From contig CP063848.1 in NCBI GenBank assembly GCA_015277795.1, positions 930,001-994,000 on the forward strand: DNA of 64,000 bases. The letters are read 5' to 3'. The notes beneath the pieces were generated by a model. That model saw nothing but the letters and a program-made list of their open reading frames with translations, made no database searches and had not been told where the DNA came from. This DNA is from Massilia sp. UMI-21 (GTDB lineage: Bacteria > Pseudomonadota > Gammaproteobacteria > Burkholderiales > Burkholderiaceae_D). The position numbers and the translations under genes are program-made. Shown here one piece after another: positions 19,751-28,558 of the stretch (within the stretch, counting starts at the first letter, position 1; every line of letters starts with the position of its first letter).

Positions 19751-20254
19751 TCAGCCCGCTCGTTGGTAGGCGCCGGCACCGTAGGTGAGCTCGTAGCTGT
19801 GGCTGTAGATTTCCAGGATGTTGCCGAACGGGTCTTCCATGTACACCATCCGATACGGTTTTTCGCCCGGATAGTAGTAACGTACCGGCATGCGCTGCTT
19901 GCCGCCTGCGGCGACGATGCGCGCTGCCAGTTCTTCGAGGTCGGGGTCCTGGACGCAGAAGTGGAACACGCCGGTCTTCCAGAATTCGAAGTTGTTTTCG
20001 CGCGCCTCGCCTTGGGGAAACTCGAAGAGCTCGACGCCGATGCGGTCGCCGGTCGACAGGTGGGCGATCCTGAACGAGGTCCAGTCGGGGCCGAACACGT
20101 CGGTGCACATCAGGCCGATGGCCGAGTCGTCCCTGGTGATCGAGGTCGGCGGCATGATCACGTACCAGCCCAGCACGTCGGCATAGAATCGTACGGCAGC
20201 GTCGAGGTCGGTAACGGTGATGCCGATATGGGAAAAATTGCGGGGATAGGTCAT
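19751..20254 (-). CDS. VOC family protein (glyoxalase/dioxygenase superfamily)
   Basis: The 167-residue protein starts with FSHIGITVTDLDAAVRFYADVLGW and ends with YMEDPFGNILEIYSHSYE, the paired beta-alpha-beta-beta-beta modules of vicinal oxygen chelate proteins, with metal ligands of the His/Glu type in expected places. The substrate is unknown. AGGAG before the ATG supports the start. It is next to, and in the same direction as, the electrophile-response genes, and divergent from a LysR gene, which may control it. Confidence 0.85.
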   Translation of the reverse strand: MTYPRNFSHIGITVTDLDAAVRFYADVLGWYVIMPPTSITRDDSAIGLMCTDVFGPDWTSFRIAHLSTGDRIGVELFEFPQGEARENNFEFWKTGVFHFCVQDPDLEELAARIVAAGGKQRMPVRYYYPGEKPYRMVYMEDPFGNILEIYSHSYELTYGAGAYQRAG

Positions 20255-20344
20255 GGCATTCTCCTGTGCGAAAGAATCTCAGTATAGGCAGCGCGATCTA
20301 TAATTAAAACCGATGGTAACTAATGCATTCCATAAAGTATTCTT

Positions 20345-21247
20345 ATGAATGGAGACCTGAATCCGGCCTGGCTGCGGGCGTTCGCCGCGGTGTGCGATAC
20401 CGGCAGCTTCACGCGCGCCGCAGCCATGCTCGATCTCACGCAGGCCGCGGTCAGCCAGCAGGTACAGCGCCTGGAGGCGGAATGCGGATCCTTGCTGATC
20501 CGGCGCGCACGCCAGGCCAGTCTGACGCCGGCCGGGGTAAAGGTGCTCGCTTACGCGCGCGACATGGAAGAGGCGGAGGCGCGCTTGCGACTGGCACTTG
20601 CCGACCATGATCCCCATGTCGGGCAGATCGCGATCGCCAGCCCGGGCAGCATCGGCCTGCTGTTGTATCCGCGCTTGCTGGCGCTGCAGGCTGCCCATCC
20701 CGGCTTGTCGGTCAACTACCGTGCGGCGCCGACCGCCGAGATCATTGCCGCCGTCCTGGCCAGCCGCGCGGAACTGGGCATCGTTACGCACCGGCCCGAC
20801 GATGAGCGCCTGAAGAGCGAGTTGCTCGCACGCGAGAGCCTGTGTCTCGTGGTGCCGGCGCAGGTGGACGACGTCAGCTGGCCGGCGCTGGCGCGGCTGG
20901 GTTACATCGACCATCCGGATGGCATGGACATGGGCCGCAGGCTGCTGGCGCGGGTGTATCCGGGGCGGCGCATCGACCAGCTGCCGGTGCGCGGTTTTAC
21001 CAACCAGATCGTCGCCATCCTCGATCCGGTGGCGCTTGGCCTGGGCTTCACGGTGCTGCCGCGTTTCGCCGTTCAGGCTTATCCACAGCAGCAGGCGATC
21101 CGGGTGGTCGATACCGCGCTGCCGGTAATCGACAGCCTGTGGCTGGTGTTTCGCGCCGAGTGGCCCTTGTCCGCCAGCGCAGCCTGGGCGCTGGAACGGC
21201 TGCGCGAGCAGGACTGGCTGGCCGGCGCCGATGCGCCCGCGGCCTGA
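20345..21247 (+). CDS. LysR-family transcriptional regulator
   Basis: The 300-residue protein has a LysR winged helix at residues 6-66 (LRAFAAVCDTGSFTRAAAMLDLTQAAVSQQVQRLEAECG) and a periplasmic-binding-protein-like effector domain (GQIAIASPGSIGLLLYPRLLALQ ... LGIVTHRPDDE). It is divergent from the VOC gene with 90 bases between starts, the usual layout for a LysR regulator and its target. The effector is unknown. Confidence 0.88.
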   Translation: MNGDLNPAWLRAFAAVCDTGSFTRAAAMLDLTQAAVSQQVQRLEAECGSLLIRRARQASLTPAGVKVLAYARDMEEAEARLRLALADHDPHVGQIAIASPGSIGLLLYPRLLALQAAHPGLSVNYRAAPTAEIIAAVLASRAELGIVTHRPDDERLKSELLARESLCLVVPAQVDDVSWPALARLGYIDHPDGMDMGRRLLARVYPGRRIDQLPVRGFTNQIVAILDPVALGLGFTVLPRFAVQAYPQQQAIRVVDTALPVIDSLWLVFRAEWPLSASAAWALERLREQDWLAGADAPAA

Positions 21248-21382
21248 GCCGCGCGCGATGATGGCTGGGCCAGATGCGCTAAAAGCGTTATCATTCCAGC
21301 CACAAGGTCCTCCATGCGCGCCCTATGGCCCGGGCGTTTATCGCATGGATGGAAGATCGACGAGCGAAAACCGGAGCGAGAC

Positions 21383-22819
21383 ATGAGAATGCGTACTGTC
21401 CGGCCTGGGGCGATGGCGGCCGCGGCACTGCTGGCGCTGGCCGGGACCGCGCACGCCGACGCCGGCGTCGACTATGCCGAGGCACTGCGCCGCCTGCGCG
21501 CCAGTGCCGGCTCGGTCAATGGCGCCCGGCTTGATTTCCAGGCGAAACAATTGCAGGCTGACGCGCTGCGCCGTATCGACGGCCCCGATGTGCGCCTGTC
21601 CGGCTTTGCGGGACGGGTGTCGACGACTCTCAGCGTCGACACCGGCGCCATCGCGCAGCTGGCCAATCCGGTGCTCGACTCGCTGCCGCCGCTGCCGGGC
21701 CTGAACCTGCCGGACATCCCGCCGGCCCTCAACGTCGACCGTGTGTTCGATGTGCGTTCGCTCGGCCTGAGCTCGGTCTGGCCGCTCTATACCGGCGGGC
21801 GCCTGGATGCGGTGAAGCAGATCGCCGCCGCCCGCGCCGACGAGGCCGGCGCCGGCGTCCAGGCCGCGCAGGACGAGGCGGCGACCCAGCTGGCGCAGCG
21901 CTACTTCACGGTGCAGCTGGCCAGGAAGGCCCTGCAACTGCGCGAGGCCGCTGCGGACGTCGCCAAGGAGCACCAGCGCATGGCGCGCAAGATGGAGCGC
22001 GCGGGACTGATCGCCAAGGTCGAGCGCCTGAAAGCCGATGTGGCCGTCGACAATGCTCTCCGGGAAGCGACAAAGGCGGGCAGCGACCTCGAGATCGCGC
22101 AGCTGGCGCTGCGCCGCCTGCTCGACGCGTCCGGCGCCGTCATGCCGACCACCCCCTTGTTCGTCCATGCGCGGCCGGCTGGTTCGCTGGCCTCGTTCAT
22201 CGATGCGGCCATGGCCTCGAACGCTGCCTGGAAACAGATCGACAGCAAGCGCAAGCAGGCCGAGGGGGCCGTGCAGCTGCAGGGACGCGCCTTCAGCCCG
22301 ACCGTCATCGGGATCGCCAACTACAACCTCAACCGTGGCAGCTCCAGCCGCGCCAACTGGCTGGTCGGCGTGTCGCTCAGCATCCCGCTGATCGAGCGGA
22401 TCGACCGCGCAAAGATGATCTCCGCCGCCCGCCTCGAGCAGCAGCGGGTCGAGGTCGCCGCCGAACAGGCCGGACGCGACATTCCGACCCTCGCGGAAAG
22501 CCAGTGGCGGGCAATGGAGGATGCCCGTCAGCGCTACCTGGCGATGGCATCGGCGATCGAGCTGGCCCACGAGACGCGGCGCCTGGCGCAGGTGGCTTTC
22601 GAGAACGGCCAGGCGACCTCGGCCGACGTGGCCGACGCCTCGCTGAATTACACCAAGTCCGCGCTCGAGCGCGCGCAGGCGGCCTACGACTACGTCGTCG
22701 CACTGGCCAGGCTGCTGGCCACCACCGGCGACCCCGACCGGCTGGTCGCCTTGTCGCGGACCGCAACGCACATCGTCGACCTCACGACAGAATCAGCCGA
22801 AAATACGCCGAAAGAATGA
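21383..22819 (+). CDS. TolC-family outer-membrane efflux protein
   Basis: The 478-residue protein has a signal peptide (MRMRTVRPGAMAAAALLALA, cleavage after AHA) and two long alpha-helical repeats with the typical heptad-rich segments (YFTVQLARKALQLREAAADV, LEIAQLALRRLLDASG, RLAQVAFENGQATSADVADA). TolC-type proteins form the outer-membrane channel of tripartite exporters. The start at 21383 has GGAG upstream; the frame continues upstream to 21314 without such a site. Its stop overlaps the next start (ATGA at 22816-22819). Confidence 0.9.
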   Translation: MRMRTVRPGAMAAAALLALAGTAHADAGVDYAEALRRLRASAGSVNGARLDFQAKQLQADALRRIDGPDVRLSGFAGRVSTTLSVDTGAIAQLANPVLDSLPPLPGLNLPDIPPALNVDRVFDVRSLGLSSVWPLYTGGRLDAVKQIAAARADEAGAGVQAAQDEAATQLAQRYFTVQLARKALQLREAAADVAKEHQRMARKMERAGLIAKVERLKADVAVDNALREATKAGSDLEIAQLALRRLLDASGAVMPTTPLFVHARPAGSLASFIDAAMASNAAWKQIDSKRKQAEGAVQLQGRAFSPTVIGIANYNLNRGSSSRANWLVGVSLSIPLIERIDRAKMISAARLEQQRVEVAAEQAGRDIPTLAESQWRAMEDARQRYLAMASAIELAHETRRLAQVAFENGQATSADVADASLNYTKSALERAQAAYDYVVALARLLATTGDPDRLVALSRTATHIVDLTTESAENTPKE

Positions 22820-23799
22820 ACACCATGGCCAAACCGTCCACCAGGCGCCTGTACGCCGGCGCCGCCCTCGTCGTCCTCGCCCTGCTCGGCTGGGGCTTGT
22901 ACCTGGCTTTCCAGCCGGTCCGCATTCCGGTCCAGGGGCAGATCGAGGCGCAGGAAATCAATGTTTCGTCGAAAGTGCCGGGCCGGGTCGGCCAGGTCCA
23001 TGTGGAATTGGGACAGGTGGTGGCCCGCGGCGAGCTGCTGTTCGAGCTCGACAGCCCGGAGGTGCGCGCCAAGGTGGCGCAGGCCGAGGCCGCGCGCGAT
23101 GCCGCCCGCGCCACCAGCGCGAAGGTGCAGGCCGGCGCGCGTCCGCAGGAAATCGTGGCCGCACGCGCCAACTGGGAGCGCGCCGAGGCCGGCGCGAAGC
23201 TTGCCAGGCTGACCTCCCAGCGCATCGGGGCAATGTATGCCGAAGGCGTCGTCGCGCGCCAGAAGCGCGACGACGCCGAGGCGCAGGCGCGTTCGGCCAG
23301 CGAACTGGCCACCGCGGCCCGGGCCCAATACATGCTGGCGCGCCAGGGCGCCCGGCCGGAAGACCGGCTGGCCGCCGAAGCGCAGGCGCGCCAGGTGGCG
23401 GGCGTGGCCGACGAAGCCGCCGCGGCGCTCGACGAGACGCGCATCGAGGCGCCCGCCGCGGGCGAAGTGAGCAAGGTCGCAATCCAGGCCGGCGAGCTGG
23501 CGCCGCAGGGTTTTCCCGTGATAACCCTGGTCGACCTGTCCGATGCCTGGGCCGTGGTGGCGGTGCGCGAAGACGAATTCAAGGCCTACGCCAAGGGCAC
23601 CGTGCACCGGGGCAGCATTCCGGCGCTGAAGACCAGCGCCCAGTTCCGGACCACCGCCGTATCGGCATTGCCGGCCTTTGCGACCTGGCGCGCGGCGCGC
23701 CCGGGCGGCACCGACTTGCGCACCTTCGAGGTCCGCCTGCGTCCTGTCACGCCCGTGCCGGGGCTGCGGCCGGGCATGACGGTCGTGTTCGAGCCCTGA
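22816..23799 (+). CDS. HlyD-family periplasmic adaptor
   Basis: The 327-residue protein has an N-terminal anchor helix (residues 12-30), a first half of a biotinyl-lipoyl fold (GQIEAQEINVSSKVPGRVGQVHVELGQVV), a long coiled-coil hairpin (about residues 85-205) and the second lipoyl half (TRIEAPAAGEVSKVAIQAGELAPQGFPV). This is the membrane-fusion subunit that links the inner-membrane permease to TolC. It is translationally coupled to the upstream tolC-like gene and precedes two permease genes. Confidence 0.9.
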   Translation: MNTMAKPSTRRLYAGAALVVLALLGWGLYLAFQPVRIPVQGQIEAQEINVSSKVPGRVGQVHVELGQVVARGELLFELDSPEVRAKVAQAEAARDAARATSAKVQAGARPQEIVAARANWERAEAGAKLARLTSQRIGAMYAEGVVARQKRDDAEAQARSASELATAARAQYMLARQGARPEDRLAAEAQARQVAGVADEAAAALDETRIEAPAAGEVSKVAIQAGELAPQGFPVITLVDLSDAWAVVAVREDEFKAYAKGTVHRGSIPALKTSAQFRTTAVSALPAFATWRAARPGGTDLRTFEVRLRPVTPVPGLRPGMTVVFEP

Positions 23800-23808
23800 G
23801 CCCAGCCG

Positions 23809-24990
23809 ATGCGCCGCTCCGGCCATGCCATCCGGTCTTCGCTGCGGCGCGAATGGGCGCGCCTGCGCGCCGACCCCTGGGATATTGCCATGCTGAGCTC
23901 GATACCGGTCGTGCTCTACCTGCTGACATGGTGGATCTTCTCGGCCGGCGTGGCGCGCGAGCTGCCGCTGGTGGTGCAGGACCGCGACCACTCCGTCATG
24001 TCGCGCCAGCTGATCCGCATGCTCGACGCTTCACCCGGATTGCGGGTGCTGCGGGCCGCCGACAACGACGCCGAGGCCCTGGGCCTGATCCGCGCGCGCC
24101 AGGCCTTCGGCCTGGTGTCGATCCCCGCCGGCCTGCAGGAGGCGGTGCGCGCGGGACGGGGCGCCAGGGTGCTATGGGCCTACAACGCCCAGTTCGCGGC
24201 GCACACGGGCGCCATGACGCGCGACGTGCGCACCGTGGTGGCGACGCTGTCGGCGGGGATCGAACTGCAGGGCCGGGTGCAGCGCGGCGCCGGCCCCGGC
24301 CAGGCCGGCGCCCAGCTCGAACCGCTGCGCACCCGCACCAGCACGCTGTTCAATGAGAACGGCAGCTACATCCCATCGCTGGCGCTGCCGGTGGCTTTCA
24401 CGCTGCTGCACATGTTCGTGACGCTGGCGGCGGTCACGGCCATTGGCCGCGAATTCCGCGCCGCCACGGTGGCCGAATGGCTGGCCGCCGCCGACGGCAA
24501 GCTGGCCGCGGCCCTGCTGGGGAAGTTACTCATCCCGTGCGCCGTGTTCACCGTGCATGCACTGCTGTTGTTCCTGCTGTTCGGCGTCGTGCTTTGCTGG
24601 CCGGTGCAGGGCAGTGCGGTGGCCATGCTGGCGGGGACGGCCCTGTTCATCACCGCCTGCCTGGCCCTGGGCGTGGCGATCGCCGCAGTCTCATCCTCGC
24701 TGCGCGCGGCGCTGTCGGCCAGCGCCTTCGTCACCGCACCCGCGTTCGCGTTTGCCGGCCAGGGCTTTCCCCTGCTGGCCATGCCCCTGGGCGCGCGCAT
24801 CTGGGCCGAGTCGCTGCCGCTGACCCATTACCTGCAGATGCTGAACAACACCTGGATGGCGGGCGCGCCGCTGCGCGTCAATCTCGCACCCCTGGCGATT
24901 TTGCTGGCATTCACGCTCGGCCTGGGCGCGCTCGGCTGGCTGCGCCTGGGGCAGCGCGTGCAGCAACCGGCCACCTGGGGCAAGACGTGA
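23809..24990 (+). CDS. ABC-2 type permease, first of a pair
   Basis: The 393-residue protein has one membrane helix near residues 24-45, a large extracytoplasmic domain (VVQDRDHSVMSRQLIRMLDASPG ...) and five to six helices in the last 220 residues. The layout matches the YbhR/YhhJ class of ABC-2 permeases. The stop overlaps the start of the second permease (GTGA at 24987-24990). Nine bases separate it from the HlyD gene. No ATP-binding subunit is encoded nearby. Confidence 0.85.
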   Translation: MRRSGHAIRSSLRREWARLRADPWDIAMLSSIPVVLYLLTWWIFSAGVARELPLVVQDRDHSVMSRQLIRMLDASPGLRVLRAADNDAEALGLIRARQAFGLVSIPAGLQEAVRAGRGARVLWAYNAQFAAHTGAMTRDVRTVVATLSAGIELQGRVQRGAGPGQAGAQLEPLRTRTSTLFNENGSYIPSLALPVAFTLLHMFVTLAAVTAIGREFRAATVAEWLAAADGKLAAALLGKLLIPCAVFTVHALLLFLLFGVVLCWPVQGSAVAMLAGTALFITACLALGVAIAAVSSSLRAALSASAFVTAPAFAFAGQGFPLLAMPLGARIWAESLPLTHYLQMLNNTWMAGAPLRVNLAPLAILLAFTLGLGALGWLRLGQRVQQPATWGKT

Positions 24991-26129
24991 ACGCCCCGCG
25001 CAGGGCCTGGCACGCCTTCGTGCTCACCTGGCAAGCCATCGTGCGGGACAAGGCGGCGCTGCTGCTGTTCTTTATTTCCGGGATCATCTATTCGTTTTTC
25101 TACCCGCTTCCCTACAGCACCGAGACGGTACGCCGGGTACCGGTCGCGGTGGTCGACCAGGACCAGTCGGCCCTGTCTCGCCAGTTGATCCGCTATGCCC
25201 GTGCGCATCCCGGCATCGCCGTGGCCGGCGTCAGCGCGCGGCCGGAGGACGCGCAGGAAATGATCTGGCGCGGCGAGGCGGCCGGGGCGATCTTCATTCC
25301 CGAAGACTTCAGCCGCAAGGTGCTGGCCGGCCTGCAGCCGGAAGTGCAGGTCAGCGGCCATGGGTCCTATCCCTTGCTGAACAAGGTAGCCCTGAACGGC
25401 CTGGCTGAGCTTGTCGGCACTGTCTCGGCGGGCATTGAACTCAAGCGCCTGGCGGCGGCAAGCCCGTCGGCGGAGCAGGCCGCGGCGCTGCGCCAGCCCC
25501 TGGCGGTCGAAGCGCTGCCCCTGTTTAACGTGCGCGAGGGGTATGCCTCGTATGTCGTGCCTGGCGTGATGGTGCTGGTGATGCAGCAAACCTTCCTGCT
25601 CGGGATCGGACTCTTGTTCGGCAACTGGACGAGCGAGCAGAGCTATCCCTACGGGCAGGATGCCGCCTCGTACTGCGGCGCCCTGGCTGCGTTCGCGCTG
25701 GTCGTCATACTGAATGCGTTGTATTTCTTTGGCTTCGTGTTCTGGTGGCAGGACTACCCGCGTGGCGGCAACCTGCCCGGCACCGCCGTGCTGACCCTGC
25801 TGTTCGCCTGCAGCGTGGCGGCATTGGGCATGTTGATCGGCATGTTCTTCCGAACCCGCGAGCGCAGCATGCAGCTGCTGGTCGCCACCTCGCTGCCGAT
25901 CATGTTCCTGTCGGGCCTGACCTGGCCGATGAGCGCGCTGCCGGCCGCGCTGCAGGCGCTGGCCAGGCTGTTGCCGTCCACCGCCGCGATCCAGGGCTTC
26001 GTCGCCACCAACCAGATGGGTGCTTCGCTGCACGAGGTGCGCCAGGAGCTGGCCTGGCTGCTCGGCCTGGCGGTGGCGGCGGTCGTGCTCGGCCTGCTCA
26101 AATGGCGGCGCATGCCCGCCCCGCGCTAG
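24987..26129 (+). CDS. ABC-2 type permease, second of a pair
   Basis: The 380-residue protein starts at GTG 24987, overlapping the previous stop, and repeats the same plan: a first helix (AALLLFFISGIIYSFFY), a soluble loop with VAVVDQDQSALSRQLIRYARAHPG, and a C-terminal membrane domain with GMLIGMFFRTRERSMQLL and FLSGLTWPMSALP. The two permeases probably form a heterodimer under the HlyD adaptor. Their soluble loops are alike, pointing to an old duplication. Confidence 0.87.
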   Translation: MNAPRRAWHAFVLTWQAIVRDKAALLLFFISGIIYSFFYPLPYSTETVRRVPVAVVDQDQSALSRQLIRYARAHPGIAVAGVSARPEDAQEMIWRGEAAGAIFIPEDFSRKVLAGLQPEVQVSGHGSYPLLNKVALNGLAELVGTVSAGIELKRLAAASPSAEQAAALRQPLAVEALPLFNVREGYASYVVPGVMVLVMQQTFLLGIGLLFGNWTSEQSYPYGQDAASYCGALAAFALVVILNALYFFGFVFWWQDYPRGGNLPGTAVLTLLFACSVAALGMLIGMFFRTRERSMQLLVATSLPIMFLSGLTWPMSALPAALQALARLLPSTAAIQGFVATNQMGASLHEVRQELAWLLGLAVAAVVLGLLKWRRMPAPR

Positions 26130-26149
26130 CGGGGAATGGGTGCCGCCGC

Positions 26150-26812
26150 TCAGTCGAGGTTCAGCCAGATCTCATTGCGCCGCATGAACCAGGGCGTCAT
26201 CGGGCCGTTGTAACGGGCCAGCACCGGTTCGCCGGTCCAGGCGATATGCGCTGCGCGCAGCGCGTCCTGCAGTTCGGCCAGGTGCTTTGCGTAATTGGCC
26301 CGCGACCAGAAGCCGGAGTACCGGATCACCGCCACCTGCCTCGGCGCCACTTCGCGCAGCCTGACGCGCGGGTCGATCGGCAGGGGCGCATTGTCCATGT
26401 TGATATCGCTGGGCAGGACGAACTGCACCAGGATGCCGTCCGGGCCGGCGCTTTGCGTCACCGGCGCCGTCATCTCCAGTTTGGCCGGGACCGGCGCCTG
26501 GGTCACCGGGGCGGTCATGGCAAGCTTGCGTTCGCCCTTGTTCTTGCCGAAGATATAGCCGGCCAGGATGGGAAAGGCACGGTTCGCCGCATCATCGGCA
26601 GGCGCCGGCACCACCACCTCGGCGACCGTGTAGGCCGCATACCGGCGAATCTCGAACGTGGGGAAGGACCGTAGCGTGGTGTAAGCGGGTTCTTCGATCG
26701 CGTGGCTTGCCGCGGGCAGCAGCGACAGCGTCAAGAGGCAGGCGAGGCCGGCCAGCCATCGGGTGGACCAGGGACTGGCGACGCGGCGGGAGTGCTGGGC
26801 GGAAGCATTCAT
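26150..26812 (-). CDS. SOUL family heme-binding protein
   Basis: The 220-residue protein has a signal peptide (residues 1-37, ending PAASHA) and the SOUL pattern EEPAYTTLRSFPTFEIRRYAAYTVAEV, KLAMTAPVT repeated as KLEMTAPVTQ, and VAVIRYSGFWSRANYAKHLAELQ. SOUL proteins bind heme or other tetrapyrroles; the bacterial role is unclear. I chose the ATG at 26812 because the frame upstream to 26860 has no ribosome site, though the site at 26812 is also weak. It converges with the exporter operon. Confidence 0.85.
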   Translation of the reverse strand: MNASAQHSRRVASPWSTRWLAGLACLLTLSLLPAASHAIEEPAYTTLRSFPTFEIRRYAAYTVAEVVVPAPADDAANRAFPILAGYIFGKNKGERKLAMTAPVTQAPVPAKLEMTAPVTQSAGPDGILVQFVLPSDINMDNAPLPIDPRVRLREVAPRQVAVIRYSGFWSRANYAKHLAELQDALRAAHIAWTGEPVLARYNGPMTPWFMRRNEIWLNLD

Positions 26813-27148
26813 GGCGGGTTTTTCTGGATAGGGGACATGCCAACAGCATACTCCTTCCATGGCGCAGCCCCGCGCCGGCCCCGGCTTCGTCCCGGCGGCG
26901 AAAACGACAAGGCCGGGCGCGACAACCGGGCGTCATTCCTGGTGGCCGGGGCTGCACCGACCTACGGCACGAGCATCCCTGCGCGGGGCGGTTCAATCCT
27001 CAGTGCGCGAGCGGGGCGCCGGTGCCGGTGCTGCCGGACTGGCATGCCCGCCGTTCTCAGGTTAGGCAAGCCGGTTCGTTTTCAAAGTAATCAGCGCGGG
27101 CGGCAGGGCGGGGCCGGCCGGCTTCTCGTTCCCGAAACGAAGAGACGT
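26813..27148. other. 336-bp gap with a possible decayed tRNA-Phe 3'-end copy
   Basis: Around 26900-26975 the sequence shows AAAACGACAAG, a GC-rich hairpin and then TTCCTGGTGGCCGGGGCTG with CACCGACCTACGGCAC, which loosely follows the order of elements at the tRNA-Phe-derived junctions found further right. The match is weak and the conserved upstream block is not seen. No gene is visible in the gap. Confidence 0.3.
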
Positions 27149-28084
27149 TCAAGTGGAATGATGCGCTCCATCGCCGGGCTGAAGACGCGTTTCCGATTCG
27201 ATAAAGACGCGCTTGATGCGCTTGTAGCGCGATTTGATCTGTGCGTCGATGAGATCGAAGGTTTCATGCGCCTGGGCGCGGTCCAGCTTGGAAGACAGCA
27301 TCAGGCTAATATTGACCAGGACGTAATCCGGCCCCACGTGCATGGTGAGAATTTCATTGGCGCGGTCGACGCCAGGCATCTTTTCAACAAGCGCACGAAT
27401 ACCATCTACGACTTCTGGACTCGCGCTCTCGCCGATCAGCAAGCCTTTCGTCTCCCTGGCCAGGATGACCGCAGTCGAAGCAAGGATCAATCCGATGACA
27501 ATCGACGCGCCCCCGTCAAAGATCATGTTTCCGGTCAGCTGACTTAATGCGAGGCCCGCCATGGCAACGAGCAGTCCCAGAAGTGCGGCGCTGTCTTCGA
27601 GCAGCACCGCAAATGCGGTTGGATCCTTGCCTGCCTCAACGGCTTCGAGATACCCTTGCTTACCCTTCTGGCGCCTGAACTCCTTGAGCGCGACGAGCCA
27701 TGCCCCTCCTTCGAACAGCATGCTCACGCCGAGGACGATGTAGTTCACCAGCGGATTATCGATCTCGCTCGGTTCCTGCAGGTGACGGACGCCTTCGTAG
27801 ATGGAAAAGCCGGCGCCGAGCGAAAAGATCAGCAGGGCCACCACGAAGCTCCAGAAATAAATTTCCTTGCCATGGCCGAATGGAAAGCGTTTGTCCGGCG
27901 GACGCTTGGCGCGCCGCATGCCATACAGCAGCAAGCCACCGTTGCCGGTGTCTACCAGGGAGTGAATGCCTTCGGAAAGCATCGCCGAGCTGCCGGTATA
28001 GGCTGCCGCAGTAAACTTGGTGAGCGCAATGAGCAGGTTGCCCAGCAACGCAACATAAATGACTTTTTTGCTTCCGGTAGCCAT
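27149..28084 (-). CDS. cation diffusion facilitator family transporter
   Basis: The 311-residue protein has five to six membrane helices, the metal-site motif HSLVD (GIHSLVDTGNGG) in helix 2 and LLEDSAALLG in helix 5, then a soluble C-terminal domain of about 100 residues (EVVDGIRALVEKMPGVDRANEI). It should export divalent cations such as zinc or iron against protons. GAGGAG lies before the ATG at 28084; the longer frame to 28141 is not needed. GC content is lower than in the exporter genes to the left. It lies between a possible and a likely decayed tRNA-Phe 3' copy, so it may be the oldest cassette of the array. Confidence 0.85.
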   Translation of the reverse strand: MATGSKKVIYVALLGNLLIALTKFTAAAYTGSSAMLSEGIHSLVDTGNGGLLLYGMRRAKRPPDKRFPFGHGKEIYFWSFVVALLIFSLGAGFSIYEGVRHLQEPSEIDNPLVNYIVLGVSMLFEGGAWLVALKEFRRQKGKQGYLEAVEAGKDPTAFAVLLEDSAALLGLLVAMAGLALSQLTGNMIFDGGASIVIGLILASTAVILARETKGLLIGESASPEVVDGIRALVEKMPGVDRANEILTMHVGPDYVLVNISLMLSSKLDRAQAHETFDLIDAQIKSRYKRIKRVFIESETRLQPGDGAHHST

Positions 28085-28558
28085 GTATCTCCTCGATTCG
28101 ATGCCGGCTGCCTGGAGTCCATGGGCCGGTCGTGATGCCACATTGGTGGGAGCGGATGCAACCAGCGGTTGGCAAGGACGGCGTAATGCTGCTACAGCCT
28201 GCCGTCTTAAGTTATCACTTGAAGGATACTAGAAAGAGACCGGATACACGGATACCGGAGGAAACTATTAACGATCAGCGCCGGCGCTTGGTGTGACTCG
28301 AGGATGTTCCTGGTGGCCCGGCGCCGCTACGAGGACGTTGCGTCCGGTTTCATCGGCCAGGCGGCAAGGTCGGGGGACTTGCGGGTAGGGATGCCTCGGC
28401 AAAGCGGCGCGGACCGCTTGGGAACAACAGGATTCGCGATCCACACGACAACGGCCCGCATGGATGCATCAGAGGCGGCAAGCTCCTTCTGGACACTGAC
28501 ATGATTGCACGGCATTATGACGCAACATTTTGTTGGTACTTGCTGGAGTGTTCACGTA
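28085..28558. other. 474-bp gap holding a decayed cassette junction
   Basis: The gap contains the promoter side of the transporter gene, the decayed junction at 28232-28327 and the leader of the amidohydrolase gene. No further gene is visible. Confidence 0.5.
28232..28327. repeat. decayed cassette junction c6
   Basis: GAAAGAGACCGGATACACGG (from 28232) corresponds to the conserved block CGGAAATAGACCGGACACGAGGACTT of the younger junctions. It is followed 55 bases later by GGATGTTCCTGGTGGCCCGG, the remains of the tRNA-Phe 3' end. The rest of the repeat is lost. Two independent parts in the right order and at nearly the right distance make chance unlikely. Confidence 0.5.
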
